This document shows positions 15,222-24,320 of a stretch of DNA of 64,000 nt, piece by piece. Source of the DNA: Acinetobacter oleivorans DR1 (GTDB lineage Bacteria; Pseudomonadota; Gammaproteobacteria; Pseudomonadales; Moraxellaceae); contig NC_014259.1 in the NCBI RefSeq assembly GCF_000196795.1, positions 2,666,001-2,730,000 on the forward strand, written 5' to 3'. Position 1 is the stretch's first letter; every line of letters begins with the position of its first letter. Under the pieces are notes generated by a model. The model had not been told where the DNA came from. It saw nothing but the letters and a program-made list of their open reading frames with translations, and did not search any database. Made by a program: the position numbers and the translations under genes.

Positions 15222-16943
15222 TTAATTAATGCTACCAATCACAGTTTCTGCATGGCAGGTTGCACCCTTCTCTGCACTAATCTGAATAACGCCACTGCGA
15301 TGTGCCAGTACCTGCACTTCCATTTTCATGGCTTCCATAATGGCAACCACTTGGCCTTCGGTGACTTGCTCACCATTTTCGACTTTCCAAGCGCTAATCA
15401 CACCATTAATTGGGGCAAGTAAATGCTCGGCACTCACTTCTGGCTCGGCGGTTTGGGCTTGAACTGCGGTTGCTGGGCCTTGTGCAAACATCCCTGCTGG
15501 TAAACCTAAACGGTGTAACTTGCCATCAATTTCAATGTAGCTCAGCAACATCGGTTGTTGATGGTTTGGAATGCCGCGTTTAGTCGATTTCAACTCTTGT
15601 TTAAAGTCATTTTCGATCCAACGCGTGTGTACATTAAACTCATCGGTAAAGTCAGGTTCATTAAGAACAGCGCGGTGAAAATCTAAAACAGAAGCCACGC
15701 CTTCAATTTTAAATTGCTTCAAAGCACGTTTAGCGCGAGCAATTGCAACTTCACGAGTTGGGCCAGTCACAATCAGTTTTGCCATGAGTGAGTCAAAGTG
15801 ACTAGATACTAAAGAGCCAGTGCGAACTCCTGTGTCCACGCGTACACCATGACCAAACGGCGCTTCAAATAAACTCAACACACCAAATGCAGGAATAAAA
15901 CCACGTGCTGGGTCTTCGGCATTAATACGAAACTCGATGGCATGACCTTGTGCTTTTGGTGTTTCTTTAATAGAAAGCTCATGGCCCTGTGCCACGCGAA
16001 TTTGCTCAACCACCAAATCAACTTTTGAGGTTTCTTCGGTCACTGGATGCTCAACTTGCAAACGCGTATTTACTTCTAAAAATGAAAGCTTGCCGTCACG
16101 ACTCAGTAAATATTCAACTGTGCCCGCACCCACATAGTTTGCGGCCTGACAAATGTTTTTTGCAGAAGTTAAAATTTGCTGATAAATCTCATCGCTAATA
16201 AATGGCACGGGCGCTTCTTCGACTAACTTTTGGTTACGACGTTGCAACGAGCAATCACGTGTGCCAAGCACCACAATGTTTCCATGTTGGTCGGCTATGA
16301 CTTGCGCTTCTACATGGCGCGGTTTATCGAGATATTGCTCGACAAAACACTCACCACGACCAAAGGCAGCTTTTGCTTCACGTACTGCCGACTCATAAAG
16401 CTCTTGAACTTCTTCAAGTTTCCACGCAACTTTTAAGCCGCGGCCACCGCCACCAAACGCAGCTTTAATGGCAATTGGTAAACCATATTGCTTGGCAAAC
16501 TCTAAAGCTTCCTCTGCATTATTGAGTGGGTCTTGCGTACCTTGAACCAACGGCGCACCGACCGAAGCGGCAATTTTACGTGCTTCGATTTTATCACCTA
16601 GCTTTTCAATCGCACTTGGTGATGGCCCTACCCATTTTAAACCTGCATCAATCACGGCTTGAGCAAACTCAGCACGCTCAGATAAAAAGCCATAACCCGG
16701 ATGCACCATGGTCGCTTTCGATTTCTTTGCAACTTCAATAATCGCTGGAATATTTAGGTAAGTCTCGCTAGCAGTCGCACCAGCCAAACCCCATGCTTCA
16801 TCTGCAAGTTCGACATGCATGCTGCCAATATCGTCATCTGCATATAACGCGACTGATAAAATTCCCATATCACGGCAAGCATGAATAATACGAACGGCAA
16901 TTTCACCACGGTTAGCAATCAATAATTTTTCTGTATTCATCAT
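15222..16943 (-). CDS. Biotin carboxylase with fused biotinyl (BCCP) domain, oxoproline operon
   Basis: 573-residue protein. It has a biotin-carboxylase N-domain (EKLLIANRGEIAVRIIHACRD), an ATP-grasp domain with GGGGRGLK, RDCSLQRRNQKLVEEAP and EVNTRLQVEHPVTEE, and a C-terminal biotinyl domain with the AMKM acceptor site (Lys540). It lacks a carboxyltransferase. Its start overlaps by 4 bp the stop of the fused PxpB-PxpC gene, whose two halves are homologous to the carboxyltransferase halves of urea carboxylase. The pair could therefore act as a split biotin-dependent carboxylase. The usual annotation as acetyl-CoA carboxylase subunit (accC) is probably misleading here, since accB and accC normally lie together elsewhere. 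Confidence 0.9.
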   Translation of the reverse strand: MMNTEKLLIANRGEIAVRIIHACRDMGILSVALYADDDIGSMHVELADEAWGLAGATASETYLNIPAIIEVAKKSKATMVHPGYGFLSERAEFAQAVIDAGLKWVGPSPSAIEKLGDKIEARKIAASVGAPLVQGTQDPLNNAEEALEFAKQYGLPIAIKAAFGGGGRGLKVAWKLEEVQELYESAVREAKAAFGRGECFVEQYLDKPRHVEAQVIADQHGNIVVLGTRDCSLQRRNQKLVEEAPVPFISDEIYQQILTSAKNICQAANYVGAGTVEYLLSRDGKLSFLEVNTRLQVEHPVTEETSKVDLVVEQIRVAQGHELSIKETPKAQGHAIEFRINAEDPARGFIPAFGVLSLFEAPFGHGVRVDTGVRTGSLVSSHFDSLMAKLIVTGPTREVAIARAKRALKQFKIEGVASVLDFHRAVLNEPDFTDEFNVHTRWIENDFKQELKSTKRGIPNHQQPMLLSYIEIDGKLHRLGLPAGMFAQGPATAVQAQTAEPEVSAEHLLAPINGVISAWKVENGEQVTEGQVVAIMEAMKMEVQVLAHRSGVIQISAEKGATCHAETVIGSIN

Positions 16944-18523
16944 TCATTCTCAAAATCTGTAAATTCGGCAATTTTTTTAAATTTGATGCGGCAACCTGCT
17001 GGAATCTGTGCCACCAAATCCCAATGGTGTTTAGCAACAGAGCCAATGACCGGATATCCGCCCGTTAAAGGGTGATCATTCATAAACAAAACAGGCTGCC
17101 CGCTCGGTGGAATCTGCAAAGCACCAATACACGTGCCTTCACTTTCCAGTTCATGGGTAATTTTGCGAGTTAAAGGCTGCTCACCTGAAAGTCTTAGCCC
17201 GACTCGGTTGCTTTCATTGGTTACCAGCCATTCTTGCTGACACAGCAACTCTATACTGTCTTGTTCAAACCAGTCTGTACGCGGCCCCATCACAATATCT
17301 AGCTCAACCACTTCGCCAGCTCGTGGCAAATCGCTTTTGCCCACTTCATTTACGCTAATGTTGGCAGCCTTCACCGGTCCTTGATAAATCGTATCTCCGA
17401 GCTTTAAGGGTTCTGGACCTAACACTGCCAAGCTGTCAAACGAAGCACTATTAAGTACGGGTTCAACGTCTATACCACCTCGAACTGCTAAATAGTTTCT
17501 TAAGCCTGCTGTTGGTGGCTGAATTTGAAATTCATCGCCTTCATCCAAATCAATCGGCTGATAGCTTGGAAAGTCTGCGGTTTGGCCGTCGGCAAATTTC
17601 ACACGAATGTTTGAAATAGCCCCAGCCACCGCAATAACACCTGCATGCTGCATCTTGGCTTTTAAGCCACCATTTAAAACTTCAATGACAGGTGTATCGG
17701 TTGGATTACCTACAATACGGTTAGCACTGTGCATGGCAGATAAGTCCATTACACCTGCACCCCCAACCCCAATATTGGTTTGATTTAAGCGCCCTTCATC
17801 TTGAATGAGCATCTGTAAACTTGGCACAGTGATCGTAAACAGTGGCAGAGATTGTTTCGGCTCAACCTTACGCGTAATCTGCTGCGGCACAGTCACAGTT
17901 GTTGGGTTATGCGTGACATCTTCAAAATGTACAGTCATGCCCGGTAACAGCAAAGCAGGATTTTTACGCTCTAAATCCCACATTTTTTCCGATGTTGTAC
18001 CAATCAGCTGCCAACCACCCGGACTGTCTTTTGGATAAATACCAGAGTATTTTCCAGCCAAACCCAAAGAACCTGACGGTATTTTTTTTCGCGGAACCGT
18101 TAAGCGTGGAATATCGGTAAAAGGCTTATCGGGACTGCTCATATAAGCAAAGCCCGGCGCAAAACCAATAAAAGCAACATTCCACACGCTTTCGTGATGT
18201 TTTCTAATCACATCAGCCACAGACAGCCCTTGTAGTTCGGCAACTTGCGCAAGGTCTTCGCCATCGTAACGAATCGGCACAATCACTTCTTGGCTGCTAC
18301 GCTCAAATCCAGAATCAACTTTGAGGCCCTGAATTGAAGCAACCAGCATTTTAAAGTTGGTTTCAATCTCGTTGAAAAAAACCAAAATAGTTTTTGCAGC
18401 AGGGACTAAGTCTTTAATTCCATTCAATTGCGTATTTTGCAATTTATTGTACAACGCCAAAGTTTCTTCTAGGCTCGCAAGCTCAATCAGAAAACAGTCG
18501 GCGTTTACCGATAAAAAACGCAT
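16940..18523 (-). CDS. 5-oxoprolinase subunit B-C fusion (KipI-KipA / AHS1-AHS2)
   Basis: 527-residue fusion. The N-terminal part (about 1-220) is PxpB/KipI, with VAFIGFAPGFAYM and VPRKKIPSGSLGLAG. The C-terminal part (about 230-520) is PxpC/KipA, with LQMLIQDEGRLNQTNIGVGG, GPRTDWF, SNRVGLRLSGE and PVLFMNDHPLTGGYPVIG. Together with PxpA these form an ATP-dependent 5-oxoprolinase that opens 5-oxo-L-proline to glutamate. They are separate genes in E. coli and B. subtilis. The fusion and the adjoining biotin carboxylase make the unit resemble a split urea carboxylase. Confidence 0.9.
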   Translation of the reverse strand: MRFLSVNADCFLIELASLEETLALYNKLQNTQLNGIKDLVPAAKTILVFFNEIETNFKMLVASIQGLKVDSGFERSSQEVIVPIRYDGEDLAQVAELQGLSVADVIRKHHESVWNVAFIGFAPGFAYMSSPDKPFTDIPRLTVPRKKIPSGSLGLAGKYSGIYPKDSPGGWQLIGTTSEKMWDLERKNPALLLPGMTVHFEDVTHNPTTVTVPQQITRKVEPKQSLPLFTITVPSLQMLIQDEGRLNQTNIGVGGAGVMDLSAMHSANRIVGNPTDTPVIEVLNGGLKAKMQHAGVIAVAGAISNIRVKFADGQTADFPSYQPIDLDEGDEFQIQPPTAGLRNYLAVRGGIDVEPVLNSASFDSLAVLGPEPLKLGDTIYQGPVKAANISVNEVGKSDLPRAGEVVELDIVMGPRTDWFEQDSIELLCQQEWLVTNESNRVGLRLSGEQPLTRKITHELESEGTCIGALQIPPSGQPVLFMNDHPLTGGYPVIGSVAKHHWDLVAQIPAGCRIKFKKIAEFTDFENE

Positions 18524-18555
18524 TTGCTTATCCTTTTAATTCTTCTTTAGTCCAA

Positions 18556-19371
18556 TTAGCCAATCCAAGCACGGTCAGGAATGTCGGTAATAAACATGTG
18601 ACCCGGTGCATGACTAATCGCAAAGGGAATTTTCGAGTTCATGACGGCGGCTTGCGGTGTTACTCCACATGCCCAAAACACTGGAATTTCACCCGCTTCA
18701 ATACGAGAAGCATCGCCAAAGTCTGGCTTGTTTACATCCGAAATTCCTAAGCTTTCAGGGTGACCAATATGTACAGGCGCGCCATGCACACTCGGCATGC
18801 GTGCGGTAATTTTTACCGCTTCACTAATTTGATGCGATGGAATTGGTCGCATGGAAACCACCATATTTCCTGAAATACGCCCTGCTGGTTCACACTGTAT
18901 GTTGCTTAAATACATCGGTACATTGGTGTCGTCATGAATATGGCGAACTTCAATGCCCGCTTCTTGCAAGGCTGTTTCAAACGAAAAACTACAGCCAATT
19001 AAGAAAGTCACCAAATCAGGATGGACGTTATAAATCTCGCTTGCATCGGTCACTTCATCGACCATTTCGCCATCTTTCCAAATGCGATAACGCGGGAAAT
19101 CGGTTCGGATGTCTGAGTCCGCCGCAAGCTTAGTTGCATAGATACCTTCTTCGAGCACATCAAGCACTGGGCAGCTTTGCGGGTTACGGTGCGCATAGAG
19201 TAAAAAGTCGTATGCCCACTCTTTTGGCACCGAAATCATGTTGACCTGCGTCATGCCCGCGGCCATACCTGCTGTCGGTTTATCAAAACCTGCACGGATT
19301 TTTAAACGTGCATCTAATGCGGCTTCAAGCTGAGCTGGGTCGACTTTAATATCCTTATACATGGTGCTCAT
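18556..19371 (-). CDS. Putative hydro-lyase, DUF1445 (D-glutamate cyclase family)
   Basis: 271 residues, the usual length for DUF1445. Motifs are GMAAGMTQVNMISVPKEWAYDFLLYAHRNPQSCPVLDV, TFLIGCSFSFETAL, and FWACGVTPQAAVMNSKIPFAISHAPGHMFITD at the C-terminus. The mammalian relative converts D-glutamate to 5-oxo-D-proline, which fits an operon around 5-oxoproline. It starts two bases after the stop of pxpA and is followed after 32 bp by the PxpB-PxpC fusion. Confidence 0.87.
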   Translation of the reverse strand: MSTMYKDIKVDPAQLEAALDARLKIRAGFDKPTAGMAAGMTQVNMISVPKEWAYDFLLYAHRNPQSCPVLDVLEEGIYATKLAADSDIRTDFPRYRIWKDGEMVDEVTDASEIYNVHPDLVTFLIGCSFSFETALQEAGIEVRHIHDDTNVPMYLSNIQCEPAGRISGNMVVSMRPIPSHQISEAVKITARMPSVHGAPVHIGHPESLGISDVNKPDFGDASRIEAGEIPVFWACGVTPQAAVMNSKIPFAISHAPGHMFITDIPDRAWIG

Positions 19372-19373
19372 CC

Positions 19374-20138
19374 TTATGCTTTGTTTACAAATGGGCGGAT
19401 TTCAATATTGTTTTTTACAAGCTCGGCTTTAATGGCTGCTGACATCTCTAATGCACCGTCAGTGTCGCCATGTAAGCAAATGGTGTCGGCTTGAATTGGG
19501 GTAAATACACCGTCAATTGACTCTACCCCACCATTTTTAAGCATAGACACCACACGGCTTGCTACAAATGCCGAGTCGTGTAAAACCGCACCTTCTAAAC
19601 GACGAGACACCAGTGAACCATCACTGTTATAAGCGCGGTCTGCAAATGCTTCAGACACAACTTTTAAGCCAGCAGCTCGTGCCTGTTCGACTAAGTTCGA
19701 CCCAGCTAAAGCCACTAAAACCAGTTCAGGGTTATACATTTTAATGGCGTCAATCACTGCAGCTGCCTGAGCTTGGTCATGTGCAATGGTGTTATAAAGC
19801 GCGCCATGCGGTTTAACGTACTGCACTTTTGAACCTGCCACTTTAGCCAAACCATCGAGTGCAGAAATTTGATAAAGCACATCGGCAATAAGCTCGTCAC
19901 GCGACAAATCCATATTACGGCGGCCAAAGCCTACAAGGTCTGGATAAGACACATGAGCACCAACGGTCACACCAAGCTCAACTGCTTTACGAACCGTTTT
20001 TAAAATGCCGAGCGGGTCGCCAGCATGGAAGCCACAAGCAATATTGGCACTGGTCACGACAGGTAAAATCTGATCATCATTACCCATTTTCCATGAACCA
20101 AAGCTTTCACCCAAATCACTATTTAAATCTACAAACAT
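19374..20138 (-). CDS. pxpA: 5-oxoprolinase subunit A (LamB/YcsF family)
   Basis: 254-residue protein with the LamB/YcsF signature: VDLNSDLGESFGSWKMGND at the start, SANIACGFHAGDP, GAHVSYPDLVGFGRRNM and KPHGALYN. It acts with PxpB and PxpC in ATP-dependent cleavage of 5-oxoproline to glutamate in the cytosol. It is the second gene of the operon, 35 bp behind the transporter gene. Confidence 0.92.
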   Translation of the reverse strand: MFVDLNSDLGESFGSWKMGNDDQILPVVTSANIACGFHAGDPLGILKTVRKAVELGVTVGAHVSYPDLVGFGRRNMDLSRDELIADVLYQISALDGLAKVAGSKVQYVKPHGALYNTIAHDQAQAAAVIDAIKMYNPELVLVALAGSNLVEQARAAGLKVVSEAFADRAYNSDGSLVSRRLEGAVLHDSAFVASRVVSMLKNGGVESIDGVFTPIQADTICLHGDTDGALEMSAAIKAELVKNNIEIRPFVNKA

Positions 20139-20172
20139 GGCATTATTCCTTTATTACTTCACGCAGTCTGGC

Positions 20173-21405
20173 TTAAAGCTTGGTCAAATAGTTAAATACT
20201 GTCGTAAATGACATATAGCCCATCCACCATGTCAATAGACATGTTAACCCACCCAAAATAAGCAACCATTTTGGATAGTTATAATTACCCATTAAATCTT
20301 TACGGCACGCAGCAACATACACAAAAATTGTAAGACCAATTGGCAACACCAATCCGTTAAAACCACCTACAAAAATGAGTAGACCTGCTGGAGTTGCACC
20401 CAATAACACATAAAGCAATAAAGCTAATGCAATGAAGGTAATGGTTGTATAGTTGGTTTGTTTTGGTGTTAAGTTCTTTTTAAACGCAGTAAAGAATGAC
20501 ACTGAAGTATATGCTGCGCCAATAGTGCTACTAATACCGGCTGCCCAGAAAATTAAACCAAATAATTTAAAACCAAATGTACCCGCTGCATATTGGAATG
20601 CTTGAGCTGCTGGATTGGCGTCATGGCTGGCTAAATCAATTGTTGCGCCACTCACCACCACACCTAAAAACGCTAAAAACAACACGTAGCGCATGATGCC
20701 GACAACAATAATGCCCTTGGTCGCAGCTTTCGCAACTTCATCAATATTTTCAGGGCCAACAGCGCCTTTATCGAGTAAACGATGGGCACCTGCATAGCAG
20801 ATATAGCCACCAACTGTACCGCCAACAATGGTGGTAATAATGGCAAAATCGATTTGGTCTGGAGCAAAGGTTTGGTGTACAGCCTGACCCACAGGAGGCA
20901 TTACAATGACGGCAACAATAATAATCAGGAGGATTTTAAGCAATCCCAACACGATCATACTTTTATCCATGGCAAGCGTTGCTTTTCTTGATGCAAAAAT
21001 CAAAATGGCTAATGCACCACTTAAAATACCGCCCCATTTTGTATCTAGGCCAAAAAGCGCATTTAAACCTAAAGCTGCACCTGCAATGTTACCGACACTA
21101 AAGAAAAAACCACCCAAAATCACCAGAAACGCCAGTAAATAACCACTACCCGGTAATGCTTTATTGGCAATGTCTGATGCACGCATTTGAGTAAGTGTGA
21201 CCACTCGCCAAATATTTTGTTGAACTACATAATCAATCAGAATGGAAACTAAAATTGCGAAGCCGAATGCTGCACCTAGCTTGACTGTAAATACAGCAGT
21301 TTGGGTTAAAAATCCTGGCCCCATTGCAGAGGTCGCCATCATAAAGATTGAGGCTACAATGGCCCATTGGCGATCTGATAAAAAAGAAGATTTCAGTAAA
21401 GACAT
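20173..21405 (-). CDS. NRAMP-family transporter of the oxoproline operon
   Basis: About 410 residues with eleven predicted hydrophobic helices. The first helix carries MGPGFLTQTA and the sixth AAGISSTIGAAYTS, in place of the DPGN and MPH metal-binding motifs of MntH. Loss of these residues suggests that it is not a Mn/Fe importer; transport of 5-oxoproline or a related acid fits the operon better. The ATG at 21405 is preferred over one at 21426 because GATGAGGAAC precedes it at a proper distance. Confidence 0.85.
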   Translation of the reverse strand: MSLLKSSFLSDRQWAIVASIFMMATSAMGPGFLTQTAVFTVKLGAAFGFAILVSILIDYVVQQNIWRVVTLTQMRASDIANKALPGSGYLLAFLVILGGFFFSVGNIAGAALGLNALFGLDTKWGGILSGALAILIFASRKATLAMDKSMIVLGLLKILLIIIVAVIVMPPVGQAVHQTFAPDQIDFAIITTIVGGTVGGYICYAGAHRLLDKGAVGPENIDEVAKAATKGIIVVGIMRYVLFLAFLGVVVSGATIDLASHDANPAAQAFQYAAGTFGFKLFGLIFWAAGISSTIGAAYTSVSFFTAFKKNLTPKQTNYTTITFIALALLLYVLLGATPAGLLIFVGGFNGLVLPIGLTIFVYVAACRKDLMGNYNYPKWLLILGGLTCLLTWWMGYMSFTTVFNYLTKL

Positions 21406-21766
21406 ATTAATGCGTTCCTCATCCATTTGAGCTTAACAACGCTATTTTCAGGTTGAACCAAGAACATCATTTTTCCCAAACAATATTCTTTAATCCTTTA
21501 AAATGACAAAGATTCCCTGTTCCCGAATCAGCACAATCGGTGATCAAATCTTGTATCTAAAATAAAAACATAGCTAAACCCTACGGACAATAAGACTTTT
21601 TACATAAAATTAAAAATTCAAGCATTTGATTTTAAATGGTTTATATCTAATTTAAAAAGCAGGATAAGTTTTACTTATTGAACGAGATAAGCTGCTTTTA
21701 TGACTTTGCATGCAAACAGCTTATTTAAAATAATAAAAAATATTTTATGAGAAATAAAAGTATCGC
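21406..21766. other. Control region upstream of the oxoproline operon
   Basis: AT-rich non-coding stretch between the LysR gene stop and the transporter gene, both on the minus strand. The operon promoter must lie here, or upstream if read through from lysR. I could not assign a clear -35/-10 or T-N11-A site. Confidence 0.5.
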
Positions 21767-22678
21767 TTATTTTTGGATTTTCTCATTGAGGCTTTTCATG
21801 GCAGTTTCCGATACCCTAACGGCAACTTCAGTTAGTTTTTCTTTCAAGGCAACATCATTTCCTTGAATGTAGATTGAAGTGAAATGAAAGGTCTTTAATT
21901 GAATGGGAGTATTTAATATTTCTAGTCGTCCATCGGTAATTTCTTTTAGCGCCGTTAAAGTCGGTACGACAGCAATACCTAGGCCCTGCTCGGCTAAACG
22001 CAATAAAGTTGCCAATGAATAACTGGTAATTGAGAGTGGTTCATCAATTCCTTGTTCTTTCATTCTGGCTTTCAATTCTTTATATGGATAGGTAATTTTG
22101 GGGTAAGTTAAAATGGTATGTGACATTAAAGTTTTAAAAGACATTTGAGCTACACCACCTTTAAAGGAAGGTGACGCCAAGAAACTTAATTCAAAGTCAC
22201 ACAATGCCTGCTCAATACATTCAAAAGCCAAGGTTGGTCCAAGCAAAAAAGCCATGTCCAAGTCACCTGTTCGAACACCTTCTTGTAAGTTCGGTGTCAG
22301 GTCCACCACAATTTCGACTGAAATTTTTGGAAACTCTTGTTGAACCTTTTCGATATATTCGACCAACCACGTATAAACAATAGTTTCGGAAACACCTAAA
22401 CGAATGGTGCCAGTCAGGTGCTGGTTTTCGGTCAGTTCAGCCACTAGATCTGTTTCTAGGCGCATAAATTTTTCGGCGTACTTAAATAAAGTTAAGCCTT
22501 TATGAGTCGGTTTAAACTGCCGATAGTTTCGATCTAAAACTTTAAAGCCTAATTCATTTTCAAGAGATGTGATTTTTTGAGATACTGCAGGCTGGGTAGT
22601 TTGCAATTTAGTCGCAGCCTTATTGAAGCTATTTAAAGTCACAACCCAATAAAATGCTTCAAGATTCTTTAAATTCAC
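21767..22678 (-). CDS. LysR-family regulator upstream of the oxoproline operon
   Basis: 303 residues. The N-terminal winged HTH is MNLKNLEAFYWVVTLNSFNKAATKLQTTQPAVSQKITSLENELG. The C-terminal half is a periplasmic-binding-protein-like effector domain. It lies just upstream of, and in the same direction as, the NRAMP/Pxp operon, so it is the likely regulator. The usual divergent arrangement is absent, so this assignment is inference. Confidence 0.88.
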   Translation of the reverse strand: MNLKNLEAFYWVVTLNSFNKAATKLQTTQPAVSQKITSLENELGFKVLDRNYRQFKPTHKGLTLFKYAEKFMRLETDLVAELTENQHLTGTIRLGVSETIVYTWLVEYIEKVQQEFPKISVEIVVDLTPNLQEGVRTGDLDMAFLLGPTLAFECIEQALCDFELSFLASPSFKGGVAQMSFKTLMSHTILTYPKITYPYKELKARMKEQGIDEPLSITSYSLATLLRLAEQGLGIAVVPTLTALKEITDGRLEILNTPIQLKTFHFTSIYIQGNDVALKEKLTEVAVRVSETAMKSLNEKIQK

Positions 22679-22768
22679 GTTTCATCCTGTCTTAAAAATT
22701 CCTTTACTTTTATAGTATGTAAGCTTTTAACGCGTTAAGGCCAGCAATAAATAAATTTTTAACTAAAG

Positions 22769-22948
22769 TTAGCCATCCAAATTTTTAAATGCTTTAGAAA
22801 GCTGACTAATTGTTTTGATCTGTTTTGCATAACGGCGGCATGATCGACACGCCAACAAATGCAGTTGTAAACTACTTTGCTCGCGTAAAAACAGCGGTCT
22901 ATCTTGCTTTTCAGACAATAGTTGAGTGGCTTGTCGGCATGTCAACAT
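22769..22948 (-). CDS. Zinc-finger-type anti-sigma factor, truncated form
   Basis: 59 residues from the ATG at 22948 (MLTCRQATQLLSEKQD). The pattern C(3)...H(30s)-xxx-C-xx-C (LQLHLLACRSCRRYAK) is that of the zf-HC2 / ZAS domain of ECF anti-sigma factors. There is no transmembrane part, so it is a short soluble or metal-sensing version. It overlaps the sigma gene by 7 bp, which implies translational coupling. It probably holds the sigma factor inactive until metal stress. Confidence 0.78.
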   Translation of the reverse strand: MLTCRQATQLLSEKQDRPLFLREQSSLQLHLLACRSCRRYAKQIKTISQLSKAFKNLDG

Positions 22949-23562
22949 GAACAATCCTCCTTCAATAACCATTTATTTTCTAAGCATTCCCGTAATCGGG
23001 TACGACTTCGATACATCAACACATTAAAATTTGAAATAGACAATTCCAGCTTGCTACAAATTTCGTTAGAACTCAGCTCTACCACTTCTCTCATCATAAA
23101 AACCTGCGCATATTTGGCAGGCAAATGATCTAAACAGGCTTCAAAAATTATCCAAAAATCTGACTGCTCCATCATTTCTTCAGGGCTTTGCCATGCTTGA
23201 GGTGCTTCATATTTATGCCAGTGCCCTGATGCATCGAATAACTCGTCGACACTGAGTTCACTTTCCTCATCTTTAAATAATTCAGACATGGCGACTAAAC
23301 GTGACTTTTGCCTAACTACATCAATAATTTTATTTTTTAAAATCGCGAATACCCATGTTTTGAACGCAGCCCGCCCTTTAAATGAATCTAAATTTTGAAA
23401 AGCGCTCGTTAATGCCTCTTGCACTACATCCTCAGCTTGCGGAAGCGAAGACAACTGTAAAAAAGCAAATTTAATCATTTGCTGTCTTAAGTCTTGTAAA
23501 AAGGCTGGATTATGCAGTTGATCCCCTAGGTCGTCATGACGTGATGCAGCGGCTGAAGTCAT
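22942..23562 (-). CDS. ECF RNA polymerase sigma factor of the bufferin cluster
   Basis: 206 residues. Region 2 is FLQLSSLPQAEDVVQEALTSAFQNLDSFKGRAAFKTWVFAILKNKIIDVVRQK, and region 4 is LPAKYAQVFMMREVVELSSNEICSKLELSISNFNVLMYRSRTRLRECL. An extended acidic linker lies between them. It ends in CSC. It follows the bufferin maturation genes and is followed by its zinc-finger anti-sigma. The likely target promoters are the two TGTAA-N16-CG-CTA sites at 25565-25642. Confidence 0.9.
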   Translation of the reverse strand: MTSAAASRHDDLGDQLHNPAFLQDLRQQMIKFAFLQLSSLPQAEDVVQEALTSAFQNLDSFKGRAAFKTWVFAILKNKIIDVVRQKSRLVAMSELFKDEESELSVDELFDASGHWHKYEAPQAWQSPEEMMEQSDFWIIFEACLDHLPAKYAQVFMMREVVELSSNEICSKLELSISNFNVLMYRSRTRLRECLENKWLLKEDCSC

Positions 23563-23564
23563 CC

Positions 23565-24320
23565 TTATGCCTCTTTTAAATTATAGGGAATTTGAATTAA
23601 TTGTAGCCGAGTTAGTAGATTTTTTAGTTCTTGAATTTGCAGATAAATTTCAGGCTCAGACAAGTCAGCTAGTACTGATTGAATGAGTGTAAAAATATCA
23701 TGATCAGTCAACGTTATATTTTGAGTTAACTGTTCAATCAGCATAGCAAACAGTGGAGAGAGTTGTTCAATACATACCCTATCTTGTTCATCGCGCCAGA
23801 CCATTACTGCACCTGGTGCAAGTTCAACTTGTTCTGGTGTCGTTAAAGTCGTCCAAGTATAAACGGGATATTGATAAACCAATACCCATACTTTGGTGGT
23901 TAACTGCCAAGCATAATTTTCATGTAAAACAACATCTTCAATTTCAACAGTGTCTAAATATAATTCTAGCCATTCAAACTGTAATAACTCAGCCAACCAA
24001 GGATACTCTTGTAATATCGGATGCTGTTGCTCCGTTAAATACTCTCTAAACTCTAGAGAGATATCATTGTATAAAGGTGAGCGACTCTCAGCTTTTTGAA
24101 AAAACTCTAACAGCAGTTTTTGCCACTTTAACTCTGGCAACATCGCACGAGCTACCGGATAAACTAAGTTAATAAATGAGCTGACATTATTAAAAAGTAA
24201 ATCCCGATAAATTTGCATTCTTTGAGGAGGAAGTGCTTGAGGTATTTCCAAATCAGGATCACGAATCCAGTCACAAAACTGACGTTGCATGGTTTGGAAG
24301 GATGTTTGATTTCCCTTCAT
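23565..24320 (-). CDS. bufC: Bufferin maturation partner BufC/HvfC (DUF2063)
   Basis: 252 residues from the ATG at 24320, which has AGGAGAG in front and makes the gene overlap bufB by 50 bp. The N-terminal DUF2063 helical domain contains QFCDWIRDPDLEIPQALPPQRMQIYRDLLFNNVSSFINLVYPVARAMLPE, and the C-terminal part is beta-rich. In related RiPP systems it binds the precursor peptide and presents it to the MNIO enzyme. Its immediate position behind the DUF692 gene supports that role. Confidence 0.87.
   Translation of the reverse strand: MKGNQTSFQTMQRQFCDWIRDPDLEIPQALPPQRMQIYRDLLFNNVSSFINLVYPVARAMLPELKWQKLLLEFFQKAESRSPLYNDISLEFREYLTEQQHPILQEYPWLAELLQFEWLELYLDTVEIEDVVLHENYAWQLTTKVWVLVYQYPVYTWTTLTTPEQVELAPGAVMVWRDEQDRVCIEQLSPLFAMLIEQLTQNITLTDHDIFTLIQSVLADLSEPEIYLQIQELKNLLTRLQLIQIPYNLKEA

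Noticed and set aside
15222..16943. Housekeeping acetyl-CoA carboxylase subunit AccC
   Set aside because: The fused biotinyl domain and the 4-bp overlap with the PxpB-PxpC gene point to an operon-specific carboxylase.
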